From HyVt-337 sp964428895 (lineage in GTDB: Bacteria; Planctomycetota; Phycisphaerae; SM23-33): DNA of 7,924 nucleotides. A program made the position numbers and the translations under genes. This document shows positions 1 through 5,251 of this stretch, piece after piece. The notes under the pieces are model-generated. The model did no database searches. It was not told the origin of the DNA and saw only the letters and a list, made by a program, of their open reading frames with translations. The stretch lies in the NCBI GenBank assembly GCA_964428895.1, contig CAYRZU010000105.1, forward strand, positions 1 through 7,924. Direction: 5' to 3'. How positions within the stretch are numbered: position 1 is the stretch's first letter; every line of letters begins with the position of its first letter.

Positions 1-49
1 CTACAGAAAGAGGTTAATGAGAGAAAAAAAAGTGCTTTGCGGAATAGCT

Positions 50-68
50 GCCCGAAAGCGGTTCGGGC
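50..68 (+). terminator. Terminator-like hairpin upstream of the first operon
   Basis: A perfect 7-bp inverted repeat, GCCCGAA (50-56) and TTCGGGC (62-68), encloses a 5-base loop. It sits just before the promoter at 79-107, where the 3' end of an upstream transcript could lie. The bases after the stem (TCCTAGTATCTT) are only moderately T-rich, so it is a weak intrinsic terminator at best. It could instead be a transcription-factor site or a barrier to read-through. No gene is visible before it in the window. Confidence 0.35.
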
Positions 69-78
69 TCCTAGTATC

Positions 79-107
79 TTGACAAGTTCCGCCCTCGCCA
101 CTATCAT
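79..107 (+). promoter_or_regulatory. Sigma70-type promoter for the membrane protein / small basic protein operon
   Basis: A perfect -35 hexamer TTGACA (79-84) and a 5-of-6 -10 hexamer TATCAT (102-107) are separated by exactly 17 bp. Transcription should start near 114, leaving a leader of about 54 bases before the ATG at 168. The in-frame ATG at 108 directly abuts the -10 element and would lie upstream of the predicted transcript start. This argues against 108 as the translation start. Confidence 0.75.
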
Positions 108-155
108 TTGCCGAATCTACTCCATCTGGGACGCTACCGGTGTAGGAACGGGTCT

Positions 156-160
156 GAGGG
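156..160 (+). promoter_or_regulatory. Ribosome binding site deciding the start at 168
   Basis: GAGGG lies 7 bases before the ATG at 168. No comparable purine-rich site precedes the upstream in-frame ATG at 108, which also falls before the expected transcript start. Confidence 0.6.
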
Positions 161-167
161 CCTGGAT

Positions 168-1163
168 ATGGCCAGTAAGAAACGAAACGCCAACACCCTG
201 TTTGAGTTGATCAAGCAGCAGCAGGAAGCCGGCAAGACGGCCAAGCTGCCCGAGCAGTTCCGCGTGCCGGAGTGGATGGACGGCGATGAGGCCGCCCGAG
301 TCGGCATGGACGACGCGCCGGCCCAACCGGCGCCGGATACGACTGAACCGGACGTCGAGGACGTCCCCGACGTGGACGCAGTCGAGCCGGAGAGCCCCGA
401 GGCCGTTGAGATTGAAACTGAAGAAGTAGAAACGGCGGCCGAAGAATCTGTTGAAACAGAGGTGGCCGAGCCCGAACCGGAGCCCGAGCCGGAACCCGAA
501 CCGGAGCCCGAACCGGAGCCCGAACCGGAACCCGAACCGGAGCCCGAACCGGAGCCGGCGCCCGAGCCCGTGACCGTCAAGGAGCCGACCCCGGAGTCTG
601 AGCCGCCGCTGATGATGATGGAGACCGAAACGTCCGTCTCCACTCAGCCGGCCCAGAAGACGGAGATGTTTCCGCCGGCGATCAAGATAGCCGCGGTCGC
701 GGTGTTGATGCTGTTGGCGTTCTTCCTGGGACGCATAACAGTCGGACAGGCGGAGGCGCCCGCCGAAGAAGAAGGCAAGCCGGCCGTTCAGCAGCCCAAC
801 AACACCGAGCCCCAGCCGACCAAGACCGCATCCGGCCGGATACTGAAGCATTACTATCTGGTCTTCGACATCATGCGAACGGCCAGTGATTACGACAAGG
901 CGGAGGCGGATCGGATGGCCTCTTATTTTGCGAGTTTTGGTTTCCCTGCCGACGTGAAGCGGTGGCGGAACCCGGATACGGGTAAGCAGTATTGGGCCGT
1001 ATGGTCTCTGGATGGATTTGAGGCCAACGGCAGCGATGAAAGCCGCGCGTTTCGACGCAAGGCCGAAAAGAGGCGTGAGGCGTATTACCAAGAAACCCAC
1101 GGCGTCACCACGGTACAGTTGCCAAGCATGGTCTTCGTGGACGCCCAGAGATTGGATGACTGA
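168..1163 (+). CDS. Single-pass membrane protein with Glu-Pro stalk and possible SPOR-like C-terminal domain
   Basis: I do not recognise a named gene. The 331-residue product has four parts. First is a charged cytoplasmic-looking N-terminus (starts MASKKRNANTLFELIKQQQ). Next is an acidic, Pro-rich region that includes fifteen Glu-Pro dipeptides at about residues 101-130. Then comes one hydrophobic segment at about residues 172-188 (IKIAAVAVLMLLAFFLG), followed by a C-terminal domain at about residues 227-331. That domain opens with aromatic and beta-strand-like sequence (HYYLVFDIM), has a helix that may track A/M positions, then GFPADVKRW and a second strand YWAVW. This layout resembles SPOR peptidoglycan-binding folds, but the match is by eye and weak. 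A type II topology with the C-terminal domain outside the cytoplasmic membrane is inferred. The start at 168 rests on the GAGGG site and the promoter position. A 23-bp gap to the next gene implies co-transcription. Confidence 0.75.
   Translation: MASKKRNANTLFELIKQQQEAGKTAKLPEQFRVPEWMDGDEAARVGMDDAPAQPAPDTTEPDVEDVPDVDAVEPESPEAVEIETEEVETAAEESVETEVAEPEPEPEPEPEPEPEPEPEPEPEPEPEPEPAPEPVTVKEPTPESEPPLMMMETETSVSTQPAQKTEMFPPAIKIAAVAVLMLLAFFLGRITVGQAEAPAEEEGKPAVQQPNNTEPQPTKTASGRILKHYYLVFDIMRTASDYDKAEADRMASYFASFGFPADVKRWRNPDTGKQYWAVWSLDGFEANGSDESRAFRRKAEKRREAYYQETHGVTTVQLPSMVFVDAQRLDD
468..557 (+). repeat. Hexanucleotide Glu-Pro codon repeat (15 units)
   Basis: Fifteen consecutive Glu-Pro codon pairs (GAR CCS) run in frame inside the membrane-protein gene, giving a 6-bp period with frequent 12-bp higher-order periodicity. 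The encoded polymer is a stiff, extended, acidic rod comparable to the Pro-rich linkers of TonB-like proteins. Near-identical units make copy-number change by slippage plausible, and every unit gain or loss would keep the frame. Confidence 0.9.
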
Positions 1164-1186
1164 AGTGAGTCTCCGGAGTAAGCACA

Positions 1187-1468
1187 ATGAGTATTGATCG
1201 TACGTTGCGGATGCACGGCGAATTGAGTGGCGCACGCAGTGTGCTGACGCGAGACGAGCGAATCGCTCGCCTGATTGATGAAGGCAAGTTCGACCCCGAG
1301 GCAGGCAACCCATTCGGACTGCCCAAGGTCCGGGTGCGCACCAGCAAGGCCGGCACTAAGAGCAAGAAGGAAGCCGCTCCTGAGACCGAAGCCGCTGAAG
1401 GCGTCGAAGGGGCGGAAGGCGTTGAAGGCGCCCCGGCCGAAGCCGCTGCTGAAGAATCACAAGACTAG
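1187..1468 (+). CDS. PVC-superphylum small basic signature protein
   Basis: The 93-residue product begins MSIDRTLRMHGELSGARSVL and continues with TRDERIARLIDEGKFD and FGLPKVRVRTSK. This pattern (MSIDRSL..., VLTRAERI..L...G.., GLPKVRVRK) is what I recall for the small basic protein conserved in Planctomycetes, Verrucomicrobia and Chlamydiae (TIGR04137-type), for which nucleic-acid binding has been proposed. Residues 1-65 or so are basic. The last 28 or so form an unusual acidic, Ala/Glu-rich tail with a short repeat of the EGVEGA type. The ATG at 1187 has GGAG at 1175-1178, 8 bases upstream. It lies 23 bp after the membrane-protein stop. No clear terminator is visible in the 74 bp before the next gene, so read-through is possible. 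Confidence 0.85.
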   Translation: MSIDRTLRMHGELSGARSVLTRDERIARLIDEGKFDPEAGNPFGLPKVRVRTSKAGTKSKKEAAPETEAAEGVEGAEGVEGAPAEAAAEESQD

Positions 1469-1542
1469 CGTTGGAACGTTAACCCTGGCCATGCCGGGCG
1501 ACCCGCGAGACGTTCGGCACGACGGACCGACCGAAATCGATC

Positions 1543-2661
1543 ATGCGCGATCCCCTAAGACTTGCCGCCCGGATGGACCACATCACGGCCTCGGGCATTC
1601 GTAAGGTATTCGACCTTGGCGCAAAGCTGACCGACCCCATCGACCTGTCGATCGGCATGCCGCACTTCGACGTGCCCCAGCCGATCAAGGATGAGGCCGC
1701 CGCTGCCATTCAGCGGGGGGAAAACCGCTACACCGTCACCCAGGGCATCGAGTCGCTTCGATCGGCCATTGCCCGGTCTTGTGAGGCCGAGTTCGGCTGG
1801 GGGGGCGACCGCTCCTATATGGTCACCTCCGGCGTTGCGGGCGCGCTGACGTTGGCGATTTTCGCCACGGTCGACCCCGGCGACGAGGTCCTCGTCACCG
1901 ATCCGCATTTTGTCATGTACTCCTACATCACGCGGATGGCCGGCGGCGTGCCGGTCAAAGTCGACACCTACGACGACTTCCGGCCGGACCTGAACCGCAT
2001 CGCCAATGCGGTGACCGACAAGACGCGGATCATCATCATCAACTCCCCCTGCAACCCCACCGGGTGCGTCTATAGCGAAGACGAGCTTCGCGGCATTGCC
2101 GAAATCGCCGAGCGGCACGGGCTGCTGGTCCTGTCTGACGAAATCTACGACATCTTCTGCTACGACGGGCCGTACGCGTCCATGGCCACGTTCTACGAGA
2201 ACACCATGTTGCTGCGGGGCTTCTCGAAGTCCTTCGGCATGCCGGGCTGGCGAATGGGCTGGTGCTCCGGGCCGGAAGTGATTCTCGACCGGATGAAGAC
2301 GCTGCAGCAGTGGACATTCGTGTGCGCTCCGAGCATGGCCCAGGCCGCCGGCGTGGTGGCGATGCAAACGGACATGAGCGATCACGTCGACGCCTATCGC
2401 GCAAAGCGCAACATGGTGGCCGACGCCCTGTGCGACCGCTTCGGCTGGGTCAAGCAAGGCGGAGCCTTCTACGCATTCGTACCGGCCCCGGGCGGCGACG
2501 CAACGGCCTTCGTCACTCGGGCCATCGAGAACAACGTGCTGATCATTCCCGGCGGCGTATTCTCCGACCGGGACACGCATTTTCGCATCTCCTACGCCGC
2601 CGACGACGAGAAGCTCAAGCAAGGCCTCGACATTCTTGTGGGATTGGCTGATGAATTCTAA
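1543..2661 (+). CDS. PLP-dependent aminotransferase, class I/II (AspC-like)
   Basis: A fold-type I aminotransferase of 372 residues, expected to be cytosolic and to move an amino group between an amino acid and a 2-oxo acid through pyridoxal phosphate. The family residues are visible in order: NSPCNPTG with cofactor-contacting Asn171; SDEIYD with Asp199 (pairs with the pyridine nitrogen) and Tyr202; FSKSFGMPGWR with Lys229 as the Schiff-base lysine; and FRISYA with Arg348 as the substrate-carboxylate arginine. The N-terminal stretch SGIRKVFDLGAKLTDPIDLS, followed by IGMPHFDVPQPI, is typical of the family. Length is slightly below the usual 380-400. Substrate cannot be read from the sequence. 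No convincing Shine-Dalgarno precedes the ATG at 1543; Met11 at 1573 is an alternative. The 3' end overlaps the next gene by 11 bp, implying coupled translation. Confidence 0.92.
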   Translation: MRDPLRLAARMDHITASGIRKVFDLGAKLTDPIDLSIGMPHFDVPQPIKDEAAAAIQRGENRYTVTQGIESLRSAIARSCEAEFGWGGDRSYMVTSGVAGALTLAIFATVDPGDEVLVTDPHFVMYSYITRMAGGVPVKVDTYDDFRPDLNRIANAVTDKTRIIIINSPCNPTGCVYSEDELRGIAEIAERHGLLVLSDEIYDIFCYDGPYASMATFYENTMLLRGFSKSFGMPGWRMGWCSGPEVILDRMKTLQQWTFVCAPSMAQAAGVVAMQTDMSDHVDAYRAKRNMVADALCDRFGWVKQGGAFYAFVPAPGGDATAFVTRAIENNVLIIPGGVFSDRDTHFRISYAADDEKLKQGLDILVGLADEF

Positions 2662-4015
2662 CCCAAGCGTTCCCCTTGAAACCCAACGCTACTGCGGCCA
2701 GCCCTTCACGCGGTCCGACGGCGAGACCGTCACCATCGAACCCACCGCCATCATCTACAGCCCCGACGTACTGGGTGATTTCGGCATGGTCTGCCGGTGC
2801 GTAACCTACATCACCGAGGGACCGGCCAATCCGCTCGACCGGCGAGCCACGGTCTTGTTCGACACGCGCACCCACGACGTGGCCGGCGCTGCGGCCGTCC
2901 GCGCCCTGCAGCAGGACGACTGGACCGTCCAGGAGTTGCTGATTCCGGACCGACCCGACGGCGGGGCGCCGGTCTGCGACACCGTCACCCACGCCGACGT
3001 GCTCGCCCGAATGCATCAGGCTGACCTGGTCGTGACGGTCGGCAGCGGCGTAGTCAATGACCTCGGCAAGTGGGCAGCCTTCGACGCGGGTGTTCCCTAC
3101 GTTTCGTTCGCGACCGCCGCAAGCATGAACGGCTACACGTCGGCCAACGTGGCCGCCACGGTCGACGGCGTCAAGACGCTCCAACGGGCCGCCCCGGCGA
3201 AAGTGGTCGCCGCCAACCCAGCCATCATTCGGGACGCCCCATTCGAGATGACGGCGGCCGGCCTGGGCGACGTACTGGCCAAGAATGTTTCCTCCGTGGA
3301 CTGGCGGTTGAACCAACTATTGTTCGACGACCCCTATTGCCAACGCACGGTTGATCTGGTCGCGGAGATCGAGCCGCTCTACGTCGACGCGCCCCAGGCC
3401 GTCGCCGCACGCAGACCTCGAGCCATCAACGCGATCTTCGACGCCCTGCTGCTGACGGGCATCGGCATGACGCTGGCCGGATCGAGCGCCCCGGCCTCGG
3501 GCGGCGAGCATCTGATCAGCCATTCCCTGGACATGATGGCCTCGATCGACGGCCACGGGCACGATCTGCACGGTCGCCAAGTGGGCGTGGGCACGCTCCT
3601 GACGACGGCGCTCTACGAACAGGTCCTGGCGGTCGAATCGCCGGAACTGGTCGACCCGCCGGCGGAAATCGATCAGGCCTTCTGGGGGCCGCTGGCTGAG
3701 GGGGTAGCCGTACATTACGCGGAAAAGCAGTCTCGCCTGATTGCCGCCAAGGACTTGCTGAGCCAGGGCAACACGTGGGACCAGCTTCGGTCCACGCTCG
3801 CCCCGATGCTGCGGGGCGCTCACGACGTTCGTCACTGTCTCCAGGAGGCCGGCGCCGCCTGGTCGGCCGAGCACATTGGCTGTGACCGCCAGCGATTGCT
3901 CGACGCCTTCGTCCGCGGGCACGAGATCCGTTCTCGGTTCACGGTGTTGGATCTGGCCAACTTGCTGGGCCTGATGCCCCAGGCGGCAGAGGGCATCCTT
4001 GACGCCTGGGCGTAA
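2651..4015 (+). CDS. egsA: sn-glycerol-1-phosphate dehydrogenase-like enzyme (EgsA/AraM family)
   Basis: A 454-residue member of the iron-alcohol-dehydrogenase/dehydroquinate-synthase superfamily. The family reduces dihydroxyacetone phosphate to sn-glycerol 1-phosphate with NAD(P)H. Visible landmarks are the nucleotide-binding stretch VTVGSGVVNDLGKW, then SFATAASMNGYTSANVA (compare PTAPSMDGYTS in the family), then GLGDVLAK with metal-ligand candidate Asp207, SGGEHLISH with His287/His291, and DLHGRQVGVGT with His307. The Asp-to-His-to-His spacing (80 and 20) resembles what I recall for archaeal enzymes. It is longer than the usual 350-395 residues, the extra length being mostly a helical-looking C-terminus. 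ATG 2651 is preferred over an in-frame TTG at 2636 because GGGA (2640-2643) is well placed for it. The product would feed an ether-lipid-like or other glycerol-1-phosphate derivative, but the downstream use is unknown. A dehydroquinate-synthase-like or other polyol-phosphate role cannot be fully excluded. Confidence 0.82.
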   Translation: MNSNPSVPLETQRYCGQPFTRSDGETVTIEPTAIIYSPDVLGDFGMVCRCVTYITEGPANPLDRRATVLFDTRTHDVAGAAAVRALQQDDWTVQELLIPDRPDGGAPVCDTVTHADVLARMHQADLVVTVGSGVVNDLGKWAAFDAGVPYVSFATAASMNGYTSANVAATVDGVKTLQRAAPAKVVAANPAIIRDAPFEMTAAGLGDVLAKNVSSVDWRLNQLLFDDPYCQRTVDLVAEIEPLYVDAPQAVAARRPRAINAIFDALLLTGIGMTLAGSSAPASGGEHLISHSLDMMASIDGHGHDLHGRQVGVGTLLTTALYEQVLAVESPELVDPPAEIDQAFWGPLAEGVAVHYAEKQSRLIAAKDLLSQGNTWDQLRSTLAPMLRGAHDVRHCLQEAGAAWSAEHIGCDRQRLLDAFVRGHEIRSRFTVLDLANLLGLMPQAAEGILDAWA

Positions 4016-4044
4016 CTGTCTCTTGGGCCGCGGACAAAAAACGC

Positions 4045-4073
4045 TTGCACGGCGGGCCCAAAGCGGCTTAAAT
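4045..4073 (+). promoter_or_regulatory. Weak promoter candidate before the acyl-chain cluster
   Basis: In the 110-bp gap before the first dehydratase, TTGCAC (4045-4050) and TTAAAT (4068-4073) are 17 bp apart. They match the sigma70 hexamers at only 3 and 4 of 6 positions. The spacing and the gap itself favour a promoter here. The same gap holds a 7-bp inverted repeat TTGGGCC (4023-4029) / GGCCCAA (4055-4061) around an A-rich loop, which could end the preceding transcript, though no T-run follows it. Confidence 0.35.
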
Positions 4074-4125
4074 CCCTCGATTCCGGCCACGTCCGCGTGG
4101 TTCAGACAAAGGTGAACTCAACACC

Positions 4126-4638
4126 ATGAGATTCCAACTGGTAGATCGCATCGAGAGCATCGAGCCCGGGAAGCGGATTGTCACGACCAAGGCCCTGTCG
4201 CTTGCGGAAGAGTACCTGCAGGACCATTTTCCGGCCTTTCCGGTCCTTCCGGGCGTGTTGATGCTGGAAGCCCTGACTCAGTCAGCGGCGTGGCTGGTCC
4301 GGTTGGCTGAGGATTTCTCCAGGAGCGTGATCCTTCTAAAGAAGGCGCAGAACGTCCGTTACGCGCACTTCGTCGCCCCGGGAAACATTCTGCGATGTGA
4401 AGTCGATGTCGTCACGTTGGACGAAGGAACGGCCAAATTCACCGGCGTTGGCTTCGTGGGCGACCGCAAGGCCGTCACCGGAAAGCTGGAACTAACGAGT
4501 TTCAACGTAGCAGAACGAAAAGGCCTCGACCCCTCGCGGGATGAAGCCATTATTGAAGAGATGAAGAAGCGGTTCGAGCTGATTCACGGCCCGCAGGCGT
4601 TGGCGGCAGCCGGCCTGACCGATGCGGGAATCAGTTGA
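4126..4638 (+). CDS. FabZ-like 3-hydroxyacyl-ACP dehydratase (dehydratase 1)
   Basis: A 170-residue single hotdog-fold protein expected to dehydrate 3-hydroxyacyl-ACP to trans-2-enoyl-ACP in the cytosol. The FabZ signature is intact: DHFPAFPVLPGVLMLEALTQ, with catalytic His34 and Glu48 fourteen residues apart. Gly43 sits nine residues after His34, where the family's oxyanion-hole amide lies. The acidic residue is Glu, as in FabZ, rather than the Asp of FabA, so isomerase activity is not suggested. The last 35 or so residues (from about 135) form a helical tail beyond the usual 145-150. AAAGGTGA at 4108-4115 is the Shine-Dalgarno, 10 bases before the ATG. It is the first gene of the cluster, separated from the ACP gene by 134 bp that contain a separate promoter. 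Confidence 0.88.
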   Translation: MRFQLVDRIESIEPGKRIVTTKALSLAEEYLQDHFPAFPVLPGVLMLEALTQSAAWLVRLAEDFSRSVILLKKAQNVRYAHFVAPGNILRCEVDVVTLDEGTAKFTGVGFVGDRKAVTGKLELTSFNVAERKGLDPSRDEAIIEEMKKRFELIHGPQALAAAGLTDAGIS

Positions 4639-4651
4639 ACCGATTAGCCCA

Positions 4652-4680
4652 TTGACTTGAACGGCACGAGTCCCTATACA
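4652..4680 (+). promoter_or_regulatory. Sigma70-type promoter for the ACP gene
   Basis: TTGACT (4652-4657, 5 of 6) and TATACA (4675-4680, 4 of 6) are separated by 17 bp in the gap between dehydratase 1 and the ACP gene. Transcription should start near 4687, giving a leader of about 86 bases. A dedicated promoter fits the need for more carrier protein than enzyme. Confidence 0.6.
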
Positions 4681-4692
4681 AGGGCACTCTTG

Positions 4693-4726
4693 CCTCCCCC
4701 TCAGCGGGATAACCCGATGGGGCAGG
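4693..4726 (+). promoter_or_regulatory. Stem-loop in the ACP leader
   Basis: CGGG (4705-4708) and CCCG (4713-4716) close an ATAA loop. Outside them, CCTCCCC (4693-4699) can pair with GGGG-c-AGG (4719-4726) with one bulged base and a small internal loop. There is no following T-run, so it is not a standard terminator. The CCTC of the 5' arm is also complementary to GAGG in the ACP ribosome binding site (4757-4760), so alternative pairing could affect translation. That regulatory role is speculation. Confidence 0.4.
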
Positions 4727-4757
4727 ACGAGTTGACTTCAGACATAACCGGCAGAAG

Positions 4758-4763
4758 AGGAGA
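4758..4763 (+). promoter_or_regulatory. Strong ribosome binding site of the ACP gene
   Basis: AGGAGA ends 9 bases before the ATG at 4773 and 15 bases before the second in-frame ATG at 4779, favouring 4773. It is the most canonical Shine-Dalgarno in the window, consistent with high expression of a carrier protein. Confidence 0.7.
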
Positions 4764-4772
4764 CAAGAACCG

Positions 4773-5159
4773 ATGCCGATGAGCGAAGCAGATGTCTTCG
4801 AGAAGGTAAAAGAAACGCTGGTCGACGCCCTGGGGCTCGACGACGATGAAGTGACCCCGGAAGCGACGCTTACGGGCGATCTGGGCGCCGAGTCGATCGA
4901 CTTCCTGGATATCGTCTTTCGCCTGGAAAAGGCGTTCGACATTAAGATCCCGCGTGGCGAGCTTTTCCCGGACAACATTCTCAATAACCCCGAGTTCGTT
5001 CAGGACGGCAAGCTGACCGATACCGGCCTTTCGCAGTTGAAAGAGCGCATGCCGCACGCGGACTTCACCGACTTCGAGAAGGACCCGGACATCAACAAGA
5101 TGGCCGAGCTGTTCAAGGTCCAGACGATCGTCAACTACGTGATGGGTAAAGTCGGCTAA
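4773..5159 (+). CDS. Acyl carrier protein, long form
   Basis: A 128-residue acidic carrier protein. The phosphopantetheine site is in DLGAESIDFLDIVFRLEKAF, with Ser41 the expected attachment residue (the canonical DSLD is replaced by ESID, a known variant style). Residues 1-60 follow the ordinary ACP plan: helix I, the LTGDLGAES loop, helix II, then DIKIPRGELF. A normal ACP ends near residue 80. Here about 50 extra residues lie before and within the C-terminal part (KLTDTGLSQLKERMP, FTDFEKDPDINKM), and a closing helix ends VQTIVNYVMGKVG. The product would tether growing chains between the flanking dehydratases and ketosynthases. It needs a 4'-phosphopantetheinyl transferase, which is not encoded here. 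The gene has its own promoter, leader hairpin and strong ribosome binding site. Confidence 0.93.
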   Translation: MPMSEADVFEKVKETLVDALGLDDDEVTPEATLTGDLGAESIDFLDIVFRLEKAFDIKIPRGELFPDNILNNPEFVQDGKLTDTGLSQLKERMPHADFTDFEKDPDINKMAELFKVQTIVNYVMGKVG

Positions 5160-5180
5160 CGGCCAGAGGGATGTTTCGTC

Positions 5181-5214
5181 GCCCGGTCGGGCCCGTATCG
5201 GCCCCGATTCGGGC
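5181..5214 (+). other. GC-rich structured spacer between ACP and dehydratase 2
   Basis: The 92-bp gap holds overlapping inverted repeats: GCCC/GGGC (5181-5184 with 5189-5192), GGGCC/GGCCC (5189-5193 with 5200-5204) and GCCC/GGGC (5201-5204 with 5211-5214). They are mutually exclusive in part. No T-run follows, so this is not a classical terminator. It could slow polymerase or protect the ACP message 3' end. The gap also holds an ATG at 5171 in frame with dehydratase 2, discussed under that gene. Confidence 0.35.
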
Positions 5215-5241
5215 TCCGAACACCGTTTCGCCCCATCGTAC

Positions 5242-5245
5242 GGAG
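5242..5245 (+). promoter_or_regulatory. Ribosome binding site deciding the start at 5252
   Basis: GGAG ends 6 bases before the ATG at 5252, where homology to hotdog dehydratases begins (MRWFWIDRFLEFE). The in-frame ATG at 5171 would add 27 residues with no resemblance to the family. Confidence 0.65.
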
Positions 5246-5251
5246 CGGCTG

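Noticed and set aside
17..82. Tiny + strand open frame of 21 codons after a purine-rich stretch
   Set aside because: It has an A-rich start and contains the 50-68 hairpin, and its stop overlaps the -35 element. It is too short and has no independent support.
117..1313. A 398-residue open frame on the - strand opposite the first operon
   Set aside because: It lies across the coding strand of two better-supported genes. Its Gly/Arg/Leu-rich low-complexity run is the complement of the Glu-Pro repeat, and it matches no family I recognise.
1555..2622. A 355-residue open frame on the - strand opposite the aminotransferase
   Set aside because: This is a GC-rich shadow frame. The + strand carries all aminotransferase motifs in order, and the - strand frame has no coherent domain.
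5171..5251. N-terminal extension of dehydratase 2 from ATG 5171
   Set aside because: The extra 27 residues do not resemble hotdog proteins. The GGAG site and family homology both place the start at 5252.
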